A stretch of DNA of 64,000 bases from Datura wrightii (lineage: Eukaryota > Streptophyta > Magnoliopsida > Solanales > Solanaceae): positions 173,233,001 through 173,297,000 of the forward strand of contig JASDFA010000016.1 in NCBI GenBank assembly GCA_035772735.1, in the 5' to 3' direction. The notes beneath the pieces were generated by a model. That model ran no database searches. It saw only the letters and a program-made list of their open reading frames with translations, and was not told the origin of the DNA. Positions 11,097-22,642 of this stretch are shown one piece after another. The translations under genes were made by a program, and so were the position numbers. Each line of letters begins with the position of its first letter. Position 1 is the stretch's first letter.

Positions 11097-12634
11097 GCAA
11101 AGGAAGGAATTAGTGAAGGATGTACATCAGCTTGCACGATTAGGAGTCCGTCTTGTTGACTCAGCAGATGGTGGTCTCATTGTTCAGAATTGGTTAGAAT
11201 CATCCTTAGTGACCGAAGTTAAATCTAGGCAGGACGAGGATCCAATTTTGGTAATGTTGAAGAAAGGCATTTAGAATCAGAAGGCAGAAGTCTTCTCTAA
11301 AGGGGGAGATGATGTGCGTCGATATCAGGGTCTCTTGTGTGTTCTGGGTGTTGATGATTTGAGAGGTCGGATATTGCAAGAGGCTCATGATTCTAGATAC
11401 TCTATACATCCAGGTTCCACCAAGATGTACCGTGACCTATGGGAAGTCTATTGGTGGAGTGGCATGAAAAAGGACATAGCAGAATTTGTGGCTAAGTGTC
11501 TGAATTGTCAATAGGTAAAAGTGAAACAACAAAGACCTAGTGGTGTGCTCCTAGATATTAGTATCCCTACTTGGAAGTGGGAGGAGGTGAATATGGACTT
11601 CAGTACAGTGTTACATCACACTTGTCGATAATATGACTCTATTTGAGTGGTTGTAGACAGGTTGACTAAGGCAGCTCATTCCCTACTGGTCTAGACTATT
11701 GATTCAGCAGAGAATTATGCCAAATTGTAAATTTGAGATTTAGTTCAATTGCATAGAGTTCCCTTTTCCATCATATTAGATAGAGGTGCCCAGTTTATCT
11801 CCCAGTTTTGGAGATCATTATAGAAGGGACTCGGTACCCAAGTCAAACTTAGCACAACATTTCACCCGCAAACAGATGGTTAGGTAGAGCGGACTATTCA
11901 AAATCTGGAGGATATGTTGAGAGCATGTGTGATTGATTTCAAGGGTAGTTGGGATGATCATTTGCCTCTCATTGAGTTTGCATATAACAACAACTACCAT
12001 TCTAGCATTCAGATGGATCCGTTTCAGGCTCTCTATAGGTGGAGATGTAGGTCGCCTATTGGTTAGTGAAGTTGGTGAATCTGTGATGATAGGACCAGAT
12101 TCAGTCCATGAGGCAATGGATAAAATTTAGCTTATAAGGGATAGGTTGAAAACAGCTCAGTGTCACCAAAAGTCCTATGCGGATGTTAGGAGGAGAGAAC
12201 TTGAGTTTGAAGTTGATGATTGGGTGCTTCTAAAGGTATCTCCCATGAAGGGAGTGATGAGGTTCAGAAAGAAAGGAAACTCAGTCCCCGTTATGTTTGT
12301 CCGTATTGGATTGTGAAGCGGGTTGGCAAGGTAGCTTATGAGTTGGAGTTGCCGTCAGATTTAGCTTCAGTTCATCTAGTTTTCCATGTATCACTCTTAA
12401 AGAAGTGTTTGGGAGATCTAGCTCTAGTAATTCCGGTGGATAGTGTAGGTGTGAAGGACAACCTTAGCTATGAGGAGGTTCTGGTGGAAATACTTAATCG
12501 TCAGGTTTGAAAGCTAGAAAACAAAGAAGTAGCTTTAATCAAGGTTTTGTGGAGGAACCATCATGTTTAGGGAGTTACATGGGAAGCCGAAGCATATATG
12601 ATGACTAAATACCCACATCTATTCCCGTCAGCTT
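11097..12634 (+). pseudogene. pol: Integrase and chromodomain of second Tekay-type element
   Basis: It starts in the linker RKELVKDVHQLARLGVRLVD. The zinc-binding domain at 11380-11512 keeps both His (SRYSIHPG region) and both Cys (KCLNCQ). The DDE core, about 11550-11960, has many stops. The C-terminal domain is at about 12200-12510. A chromodomain-like block ('ILNRQV', then a stop, then 'KLENKEVALIKVLWRNHHV' and 'TWEAEAYM') lies at about 12480-12600. The frame ends at the stop near 12632. Confidence 0.87.
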
Positions 12635-12875
12635 AGTTTCAGCTTAAGGTATCAATTTCCTCCCTAGTACTCTATTCAGTTTCATGTTTAGTTCATGTTC
12701 CCTAGTTTGAAGTCAATGAATGTATGTATGATTCAAGAATTCAGTTTAGTCATGTAGTTTAGTTCAGAGTCAGTCAATCCTTCAGTTTTCAGCTTATATG
12801 TTTAGTATTTGAGTATGATGATTGCATTTCTCAGCTTTTCAATATGATTTCCCACATTCATGGATGGATGTTCCC

Positions 12876-12886
12876 AAGGGGGAGAT
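12876..12886 (+). other. Polypurine tract, second element
   Basis: AAGGGGGAGAT, 2 bases before the 3' LTR start at 12889. Confidence 0.87.
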
Positions 12887-15019
12887 ATTGTAATACCCCA
12901 AAAGCTCTAAGATCAGACCTGGGAGCTAAACCGGAGAAAAATAGAATTTTCTACACCAGGTCACAGGACGAGTTGTCCAGTGACCCATTAGGTGCACCAT
13001 GAGTCGTTAAGCGACTCGTGGGGAGGAGGTTGGACTTGGTTGAGTTTTTGAGAATTGGGAGTGACCACGAATTGTGGTCAACACCATGATTCGTTGTGTA
13101 GCCATGGTCAAATGTTAATGGTAGATTTAAGAATTTGGATAGTGTTGGTAATGACTAGGTCACCGCGAGTCGTTGGGTACACCACAAGTTGTGGTGTCCT
13201 TTAGAAGGGAAACTTCTAGTGCAGGAATCAAGAAGCAGACCACGACTCGTGGTGAAGGACATAAGTCGTCCAGTCCCTTGTTGGGACTGGTAGTGAGTAT
13301 TTTCTTGCCAATTTATTAAGGGCTTTTTCATAATTTCTAAGTTTCTAAGGTCTATACTACATCATTTTAAGCTTAGAATAGTGTGTTGTAAGAGGGGCAA
13401 GTTCATTCTAAGCCTATTCTGGTTCATGCATGCAACCTAAAGGGTTCTAAGGGTGATCAAGCTTAGGATTCATCAAGTTCTTCCCCAAAATCCATTAGGC
13501 TTTCAAGATGGTTTGTGAAATTAGATTCTTCCACGTATGTAGGGTTATGAATGGGTGTATTCATCCATACCCATGCCCAATCCCTCTTCAAATTTATGAA
13601 ATTCTAGTTGATGAATCTTTGGGGTTTTAACCCAACATGTGAATTCTCTATGTATCAATCATGAGTATGATCTAAGTATGTTTCAAATGTTGAATTATTA
13701 TTAATGGGCATATTCTACAATGTTTTCAATTATAAATTGTGTTTTCAAGTTTAATAAATTATGATGCCCATCCATGAAAGTTTATGAAAGTTGAGATCTG
13801 TGGCACATGTATTCTAGCATGATGAGATGTATAGTATGTAAGTATGATTTTGAATTACCCATGTTCATTTTCATGTTTTCAAATGATCAAGTTTATGTCA
13901 AGCATATTTAAGTATTGGGCAAGCTAACATGATCAAGCATGTTTCATGATTTATGTAAATTTAATGTTATTAGCTTACCACATGAATTTGAAGTCTAGAC
14001 TCTCACTATTTTCAACTTGTGGTATGGTTTGTGTGCAAGGATCCTTATGTTATGATTTTAGATTTATGCATGAATGTTATGAGTCAACTTCGTCACTAGA
14101 CGATGGTTCAGCTTCGTTGAAAAATGATGGAGAGCATATGCATGTTTTTGGGAGTAGTGTCTAGCACTGAGTAGGCTAAGGGTCAGTCAATCCTATGCCT
14201 CAGACTATGTGCCAATGATGGTATGTTTAGATTATTCAAGACCTCCCTTGTGAGCTTCTCCTGCCCCCAAGGGGCCTTCATCTTGATCTCAATATCATGG
14301 TAGCATCCTTAGCCCTAGCAAGGCTTTGAACGGCTCTGCCTACTTAAGTGTTATAGTCCAAACCATGTAAGTTCTATCGTGGTGATGTCGGTTATATGAC
14401 GAGTCTCCCGTTATTCCTCATGATTTCAATTTTGCATGTTCATCAGCCATGATATTATGTTTTCAGCAGGTTTGACCCAATGTTCAGATCTTCTTATGAT
14501 TATCAGTTTTCAACTTTTGATCATTCGATTCAGTAATGATATTTAGTTTTTTTCAGATCATGATTTAAAATAATAGCATGCAAGTCTTACTCTCAAAATC
14601 TTATTTTGTTTATGTTTTTATGATATGCATGATTTATGATTTTACTTACTTAGTTGTTTTACTTACCTTACATACTCAGTACATTCCACATATTGACCGC
14701 ATACTCTATGTTGTTGTTACACCCTGAAAACTTTTTGATAATTATTTGATGGTTATATGTCATATTAAGGGAATTATGGGTTGTATGTTGTCCGTAGGTG
14801 AGGAGGGAAACATGTGCAAAGGGAAAAACGAAGAGTATGTGAAGTTTGTAAATAAGGGTCAACTTTAAATGGACATATCTCCAAACATATAATGATTTAG
14901 AAGTCCCATAACCTATCAAATGAAAGGTATTTGAGTCTAGTTTATAGTGAAAAAACCACTCATCATTTGGAGTTCAGAGTAAAAAGCTATGCTCATTTGA
15001 ATACAGCACTATTGGCTAG

Positions 15020-15145
15020 GAAAACGCCCAGGCGCGCAGGCGTTGAGACAGGCAGGAAGCAGGCGCGCGCGTGCGTGCGAGGGCATGTCGCACGGGCGCC
15101 GCACGCGGGCACCGCCCAGACCTTGGCCAGCCCGCCTATATGAAG
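15020..15145 (+). promoter_or_regulatory. GC-rich block followed by TATA-like sequence in the large LTR
   Basis: About 100 bp (15020-15130) is very rich in CG dinucleotides (for example 'aggcgcgcgcgtgcgtgcga') inside otherwise AT-rich sequence. CCTATATGAAG follows at 15136. Position near the 5' end of an LTR is compatible with a promoter, but there is no transcript evidence; the boundary is by eye. Confidence 0.35.
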
Positions 15146-17931
15146 TAAAATTGAGTTAGAAAGCTCATTTCTACTCCGTTTTAGTTGATTTTGTTTCTCA
15201 GAATTCAGAGAATTCAAAGCCCTATCACATGGTGAAAAGATATCCCAGGTAAGAAAATTCACTCTTGTCTCTTTTGGGCTTTGAAAAGAGAACCTTGGAG
15301 GAAAGGCATGGCTTATTATTATCTTGTGGTTGATTGTAGTGTTGATGCATTTTTAGATGATTCCAGGCAGAGGAAAGAGTAGGAGTTTACTCCTAATTTA
15401 GCTAATAACATCTCCAAGAAAGGGTAAGTAATTCCCTATTTGATTTCTTTAAGTTTATCAGGTTATAAATTGGAGAATGTTGTAGTATTGTGTTGTTGTT
15501 TCTTTTTGTGTTCTTGTAGAATGTTGCTGCCCATTTTTTCTAGAACTTTGGTGAAGTGAAGTTTCTGCTTGTTGTGTTTTTAAATTGCACCTGGAATGAG
15601 CCTTAAGGATTAAGCTTGAAAGGCAGATTTTCGGCAAAATTAGAGTCGGCGTGCCAAGGTATGTAAAGGTGTCCCTTTCCTTGTTTTACAAGCACGAAAC
15701 TAAGTCATTGAAATGATCAATATTCCTATGTTTTTAAAATCATATTGAAGCATGTATGATCCTGTCCAAAGGGTTGGAAATACTTGGCATAAAGCTTGAA
15801 TCGTTAAGAATGGTTGAAGCGAACAAATGTGAAGCGAAAGGTGTAATATTTATACGATTGTTGTCGTAGTTGTAAATTTAGTCTGAAGTCCCCTTAATGT
15901 GGGCACCATGATCTGGTCCTTTTCAGTATACTGTATCTCTGATGTTGAATATATATTAAGATCTGGTCACTTAGTGAAATTGGTAGGAAATGCTAAGACG
16001 ACGACATGTAATTGAACTTAAGCTAAGAAGATGACGCTAAACCGATTGAGGGTAAACGAGCTTATTTAAATGATGTTTTAATAATATCGTTAATCCCTCC
16101 TATATGTTTATGTTTTAAAGTGCTTAAGGTAAAAAATATATTTATGTTTTCCCTCCTTAAAGCTAAGCAAGCGGCACATAGATAATAAGCTAAGTCGATA
16201 GATGTTAACGGGGAAAGCGTTCTAAGTTGTTAATCTTTTTGTGACGTTATAAAAAGGGAAGATAAGAGTAAATGTTAGCCCTTTTAAGGTAATATGTGAG
16301 TAATATGCACTCTGCCTGTAATTGCTTTCTAGAACTATTGAACGACATTAAAATATAAGCAAGACGAGATTTAACATATAAAGTTGTCAATTAGGTAAGA
16401 GGTAAGTGCGCATAGGAATTGATGGAATAGTGAACACGAGGGTAAAGACTTGAGTGTAGAGTGAATAATGTTTGGCAAAGAAGTTAAGATGAATAAGGAA
16501 AGTAGAGCTAAATGTTGTTAAATTAGATGATACAGGTTACGATTATGAATGAGTTAGGCAAACAGCTAGGAAGATTAACCCTATTCTAAAGACGTTTAGT
16601 AAAAGAGCTATAAATTAAGTTGTTTATGTTCAGTATGTGTTATATTGATGAATAGCCAGTAAAATCTTAACCTTATACGAAATAATTAGAGTTGAACGTT
16701 TGTAAAATAGTAACTTATGTTGAGAAGCTCTCTATTATACCCCTAAATGATTATGTTAAGTTATCTATTCTAAGTGTTGAAATTATCTACCATGTCTGAA
16801 AAGGGTAATCATAAGATCTTCCAAGTCTCTTATAATGATTTAAACTTTCTTAAGCTCCTCAAATAATTGCAAAATTTATGTAAGTCAATCCAGCATCGCT
16901 CGAATTACAGCTATATATCTTTATTTTCCTATAAGGCATCACTTAGAGAATTACTCACGGGTTCCAAAGTTACAGAGCTCCAAGTCTCAGATCCTTAAGT
17001 TATGTCTTCACGTCCCTAATTTATGTTGAAATGTGCTAGCTAATATAAGGAGTCTTAATACAAATGATTTTCATGTTATCACATACAGTTGAATTCTTTT
17101 AGTTATATTAAAGTCATGCATCTATATGTTTAGCTCTTGTTCGAGTTATCATTTTAATTTTCCTAAATTCAGAGGAGAGATTCTCCCATGTACCAATATT
17201 CCTAATGTCTAAGTAAGTATAAGCGCAGGCTATGATAATGATCAGTTAAGCTCAGAACTTTGAATACCAGGAAGTCTCCTGGAGGTCACCCAATTAACTA
17301 AATATGAGTTATACATTATATAGAAGTTTTAAATGTTGTATGTCTGTGTTCAGCTCTCAGCTCTATGTATATGTTAAGCGTTATGACAAATAACTCCAAG
17401 TTCCTAGTTATAATTTCCATGTTTCCCTGCAAATAAATCAAATGAATTAAGAAGCATATGTGCTCATCTACGTGATAAGTTTGGCAATGAAATTCCAATG
17501 TATAGTTGTCGATATAGGTAAAGGAACCACTTGGTGGGCAGTGTCTATTTGCAGTTTTCAGATGTTAAAGAATTGTATAGAAATGAGCTCTATGTGTTTA
17601 TATCAATGAAATATGTTAAATAGGTAGGATTATTTGTAGGACATTGTTTGTAAGCCTACAAAAGTTCTTATGTTGTCTAAACTTCTTGAAGGTCCATTGA
17701 GTAATTGAGTCGACATGTATATATATATAATTTGATAAATTTATGTGATATATATGCACATTTTTTAGCTTTACATGATATGTTTGCTCACTTGAATTTT
17801 TGTGTTACGAAAGAGGCCTATTTCGGCCACAGATTTAATATTTGTCATTTATATGTCATAAGTGTTAAATTGACTCAATATAAGAAATAATGTCTCCATT
17901 TATAATTATGATTTAGAATTAATTTTTTATT

Positions 17932-18345
17932 TTACCCCGATGTGACACACCGGCTGGAGATATTTTTATTTTACCCCAGTATGACACACCGGCTGGAGAT
18001 ATTTTTATTTTACCCTGGTGAGGTACATCGGCTGGAGATATTTTTATTTTACCCCATTGTGGTACATCGGCTGGAGATATTTTTAGTTTACCCCGGTGTG
18101 GTACATCGGCTGGAGAAATTTTTATTTTACCTTGGTGTGGTACATCGGCTGGAGATATTTTTGTTCTACCTCGGTGTGGTACATCGACTGGAGATACTTT
18201 ATTTTACCCCGGTGTGGTATGTCGGCTGGAGATATTTTTATTTTACCCCGGTGTGGTACATCGGCTGGAGATGTTTTTATTCTACCTCGGTGTGGTACAT
18301 CGACTGGAGATATTTTTATTTTTCCCCATTATGGTATACCGACTG
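17932..18345 (+). repeat. Tandem array, about 10.5 copies of a 39-bp unit
   Basis: The unit contains 'acatcggctggagatattt' and a TTTTACCCCGGTGTGG part. Because 39 is a multiple of 3, it creates long open frames that repeat the 13-residue peptide EIFLFYPGVVHRL. One unit near 18190-18230 is one base short and shifts the frame. The frames are a by-product of repeat length, not genes. Confidence 0.93.
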
Positions 18346-19544
18346 AACGAATTTTATATATGGATTTATGGTTGGCTGGTCGATGGCATTACAGTTATAG
18401 TTTCTTTCTTGTGCATTTCTTAATTGCATTTTCATCTCATTTGAGAGTTATTATCAGGTTTCTTATTCCAGGTTGTTCCTATTCCTTATTCCTGGTTCAG
18501 TTATCTTGAGTTCACTTATGTTATAGTAAGTTGTTATCAATTACAGGTTGAATAGTTCCAGGCTATAACTATCATTTATATGTTTAAGTGCTGAGTCAGT
18601 TATTACAAGATTGTTATCTCATGTTTACAATTTCAGCCTTACATACCAGTACATTTCATTCATACTGACGTTCCTCTACTTTGGGACCTGCATTCGCTCC
18701 GCAGGTGCAGGTAGAGGTCAGGATTTCCAGTTGAGTAGCAGTTCGTGAGATCAACGGATGGTTGGTAGGCTCCTTTCTTCCTGGAGCTAGGAATTAGTTA
18801 TGCTTCAGTTTTGAGATGCAGTTATGGGTAGGTCAGAGCTTTGTTCTGACCATAAGTCAGTTTACTCTTTAGAGGCTTTGTGGACTTAGTGTGTATAGTG
18901 TTATTCAGTTTGTGGCCTCGTCGGCTCATTGTCTCTTGGTTTAGCACACTAATTGCCTTGGTTGCATTTCGATTGTTTACCCCGTATTATTCAGATCTTA
19001 TGGGTCCATTTTATACATCAGTTGATTGTGACAGGTGGCCTGGATGGCCTAACTGTTTCAGTTACATATGTCATATAGTCGGCTTCTTGATCAATCATGA
19101 ATCGAGTGCCAATTGCGCCCTACCCTAGTTTTGGCGCGTGACAGTTGTATCATTTTATGATACAGGCTCGTATGTTCAAACTTAGTCCTACCTATAGTCA
19201 GACTCTCAGTATTAGCATCTTTCGGTCTCAGTTGGTGAATCCTCATCTTTCGAGGGCCCTTTATCAGTTGTATTGAGTATTTTCAGTTTCAGACTATAGT
19301 GAGTTAGTTGCGGTCTTGTCCCATCAACTCATCAATAGTAGAGGCTTTTCAGACATAACATGTACTCAGATTCAGTCATGTGTATGTATCCAGATGTTAC
19401 AATATTTTTTGACTTCCGCTTTATTATATATGTTATACTTCTGCTTGATTATGCTGGACTTAATTGTCATGTTTATGCCATGGGTCAACCTCTCAGGGTT
19501 CTTTGTCCCGTGTCTCGATCTAGGCCTAAGTTCAGCTCGTGATA

Positions 19545-19860
19545 AATTCTCACTTAGCAATTTCTCAACAATCAATTCATCAACTCTGCAGAGGTTTATG
19601 CCTTGCCAAAATTTAAACAATCAACTCATCAACTTATCGTATGTGATATACAACTGAATCCTCAACAATTAATTCATCAACTCTTCACAGATTCACACGT
19701 AACTTTACAAGTATAAGAAAATTCATTAAAAAATACACCAACATGAAATCCACATGTAACTATGCATTCAAGGATCACATGGTTCTTATATTTCAAACCT
19801 ATTTTTACTCTTCAGTCCTTCTTCAATATCTTACCATGGGTAATGTGTCGGGAACACTGA
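19545..19860. other. Unassigned AT-rich fragment between two LTRs
   Basis: Contains short repeated phrases ('caactcatcaac', 'caattcatcaactct') but no coding potential. It may be the continuation of the LTR piece at 7569-8260, or old flanking DNA. Confidence 0.4.
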
Positions 19861-22642
19861 TGTCACCCAAATAATACCTCTTAATGAGATATAAAGCAGT
19901 TGGTGTTCAATTATAGAACCCAATGAGGTTGGGGTCGAATCCCATGAGAAATATAGCGAGGACCTCATTTAATGTGCTTACTTATATTTTTAGTCAGTTT
20001 ATTTTCAAAGACAGGGGAGTTTGTAATAAATAATGATGTAAAGAAAGTAGTAACCAAGAACCAAATATTAGTTAATGTTATTTGCTTTCAATGCGAGAGT
20101 TGACTAGGAATTTTTTTCATGATTTCATAACAGAGTAAGTTATAGTACTAGTGATCTATCCTGGTGTTTCGCATGCAAAATCGGTAAGTTAGATTCACAT
20201 ATGTGGTTTGTCCCCTAAATAGATGAATATCACCATGCAACTTGATCCATGTACAGCTGTGTATACTTTATTAACCCTTACCTTTGATCTCGTAACTATT
20301 CTCGAACAAGGTCAAACTATAAAATAAGGGTAGATAGCCTCTAATCTCCATTGTTAATCCCTTTTTCCATTCATTACCCCCTTGATCCAGTGAGTAAGAA
20401 TAAGGTAAATTCTAACATTCATGAACATTAAAAGCAATTAAAACAAAGGAAAGAACAATAGATGCATAAACCCCATTCAAGAATCACTAAGTACTTTGCT
20501 TATGTTTGTTAGTTGATCATGGTTCCCATAATCCTAGTTATGGGATTTAGCTACTCAAGCTTGAAGAATTATAATTAGAAATTATAAGTGAATTCCTAAT
20601 TATAAACTTATGAGAATTGAGTAGAAAAAATCCCAACTCTTGAATTATCAACCAAAACAAAATATCTAAGAATCAATGTGTGAATAATGCTTGAAAACTC
20701 AGGAACAAAACAACACGTATGTTTATTTGACTCAAAACCAGTAAAAGTGCATGAGAATTTCATCCTTTAAAAATAACCTAAGTAAAGTATTTATAGACAT
20801 TAATCAAAACCTATCCTAAACAAAAATGGATTGCAGGTTCGATAGTGGTAACGACTCGTAAAAGGTCCTAACGAGTCATTTAGTGTGTTGATAGATCTTC
20901 TTGATCATTGACTTCATCTCTGATAACCCCTCACGAAACGACTTATTACTGAGCAATGAGTTGTGATGTGACTCATCACTTCTGATGCTGAACTTGTTGC
21001 TTCTTGTACTTCTATTAAAGGGTCTTCATGACGAGTCGTTCAGTCTCTTGATGACTCATTGAGTCTGTCATCATCACTCCCAGGTCTTTTTAAACTTCTT
21101 CGTTTCCAGTCATAATGACCCTTCATAATGGATACATGTGACCCGTCATTTTTATTTGACAAGTCATTAAGTCATTCATTGTCTGTACCTCAACTTTTTC
21201 AAACTTTCAGAATTCTGGCTATCTCATCAGAATGGTTCAAGGCATGAGTCGTTGAGTATCCTAATGACTTGTGCCCTGCCTTAGTGATAAGTTGGTAATT
21301 TACCAACTCATTTGGCTTTTAAGCATGATCTATTGCTTTGTTTTCACATTAATTAGGGAGGTTTTAGGCCTTCTTCTCTTCTTTTGTGCAGGAATTTGAC
21401 TTTGATAAATAAAATGGAAGAATTGAACTGAAAGTAATCTATTGGAAGAAAAAGGGACCTGCGTGCCGCACATGGTAACCTACAAAAGGCAGGTGCCACG
21501 CAGATGAGGCTAGAAGATTTGTGAAATGGAGCCTCTGACCATAGATTGACATCTCTAGAAGCAGGTGCCATCGGAGATGGCTTGCACAGGATACTGTCTC
21601 AGCCTGCTGAAGGATCTGCATATCGAAGATTGCCTCGCAAGTGACCTACACTACTGTAAAGGAAAAAATCATCCAGCTTTGGCACAGATGTACCTGAGAA
21701 GCTTTCAAGGGCAGTTTTGGGAAGCTGTACAAAGTGGAGTTTTCAAATTTTTACCCAAATTGTACATTCACACATTATGTCATATTGATTTTTGTAGAGA
21801 TAAGTTAATAGAGACAGAAAGTAGAGTACAATTACTTCTTCTTTTTCTTAAATTTCCATTGAGTAAGAACTCCATTGTTGCAGACTTAAGCTTGAAGTTA
21901 ATTACTTAATATGATGAATGTGGAGAAATTTCTTATGGGTATAATTTCTCTCTCTTTACTTATGAGTAGCTAAATTTCTTGCTAGGGGTGTGTGTTCATG
22001 ATGGGTGTTTAGATTTGATTGGGTGTTGATGGATTATTCTTATATTTGAGTAGTAATCATGGATCTATTGTTTCCTCATGGAGGATCAATTCAATAATTG
22101 ATGGTTGCAAACATTGATTTACCTTTCTTATCTTGCTTTTGCTTGAAAGAGAGAAGTAAGGTTTGGGTGAGAATTCAATAATGAGGAATTAGATGTGTGA
22201 TTTTTGGGCTTGAGCTAGAGATAGTCAGGACTCATATTCATACTCCATTTAAAGGGTTAAGGCTAGAGATAACTTAACCCTTCATCAAGATTTGTCGATT
22301 GGTTTGTTAATTGGCTTTGGGTTTTTAGAAAACCCAAGGTAAACATATCTGTTTGGTTGAGAAACATAGGGTGTAGCCATAGCCATCGACCCCGACTCTT
22401 GTTGAGAATTTTTTTTTTAACAGTGACCACAACCACCTCCTTTAAAAGGGAGAGTTATATTGAGCATTATCACTTAGCAGACAATACTTAGCTATTTTTC
22501 AGTTTATCTTCCCCAAATCACATCCGAACCTATTTTTCCTGCAAAACTTCACAAAACACATCATATCCATATAAACATACCTAGGAATGACATATTTGCG
22601 TAGTTTTAAGCATTGAAAGTGTCGTAAAACCATGGCACATCA
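19861..22642 (-). repeat. 3' LTR of the old Athila-like element, split by a solo LTR
   Basis: On the minus strand it starts TGATGTGCCATGG (22642) and ends GGGTGACA (19861). A box reading 'gggattcgacccc' on the minus strand lies near 19935, a position where all Athila/Tat-type LTRs in this window have a similar box. Without the inserted 1188-bp solo LTR and its 5-bp duplication it is about 1589 bp. The sequence 20840-21270 holds many ACGAGTCGT-like motifs. Confidence 0.7.
21285..22472 (+). mobile_element. Solo LTR, Athila/Tat-type, target duplication CTTAG
   Basis: It starts TGATAAGTTGGTAATTTACC and ends GAGCATTATCA. CTTAG flanks both sides (21280-21284, 22473-22477). The start, including the terminal palindrome, matches the LTR at 54630 and, in reverse, the solo LTR ending at 58613. 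The 114-codon frame at 21565-21909 is not conserved in the relatives and I do not call it a gene. Confidence 0.9.

Larger units (their letters stand above)
14715..19143 (+). mobile_element. Probable solo LTR, 4.43 kb, with 5-bp target duplication
   Basis: It starts TGTTACACCCTG, ends GGCGCGTGACA, and is flanked by GTTGT on both sides, the signature of an integrase-mediated insertion. It contains no gag or pol, primer binding site or polypurine tract, so a solo LTR of a large-LTR gypsy family is the simplest reading. A block near 18690 (CTGCATTCGCTCCGCAGG) resembles one I know from Tekay-type LTRs. Inside are a GC-rich block, a TATA-like site and a 39-bp tandem array. Alternative: a non-coding composite element; a second copy elsewhere next to gag-pol would settle it. 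Open frames inside are short and unsupported. Confidence 0.82.
8261..19544 (+). mobile_element. Second Tekay-type chromovirus, internally deleted, 3' LTR interrupted
   Basis: The 5' LTR is 8261-10475, the internal part only 10476-12888 (about 2.4 kb against 4.9 kb in its relatives), and the 3' LTR is 12889-19544, split by the 14715-19143 insertion. Removing that insertion and its 5-bp duplication leaves a 3' LTR of about 2222 bp, close to the 2215-bp 5' LTR. Protease, RT and RNase H are missing, so it could only move with help. The 5-bp flanks (GATTT before, AATTC after) do not match, so either the end decayed or the flanks recombined. Confidence 0.92.
12889..19544 (+). repeat. 3' LTR of second Tekay-type element, split by insertion
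   Basis: The first part is 12889-14714 and the second part 19149-19544, with GTTGT duplicated at the break (14710-14714 and 19144-19148). The flanks join cleanly in comparison with the 5' LTR around 10062-10085. It ends CTCGTGATA, a decayed TGACA. Confidence 0.92.

Noticed and set aside
17932..18345. CRISPR-like regular repeats
   Set aside because: The units are adjacent without unique spacers, in a plant LTR. It is a simple tandem repeat.
17942..18509. Long overlapping frames of 134 and 137 codons
   Set aside because: They read through the 39-bp tandem array; the peptide repeats every 13 residues and the frame shifts with one short unit. No start context or conserved domain.
21565..21909. 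114-codon frame
   Set aside because: It lies inside a solo LTR and is not open in the related LTRs at 54630 or 57100.
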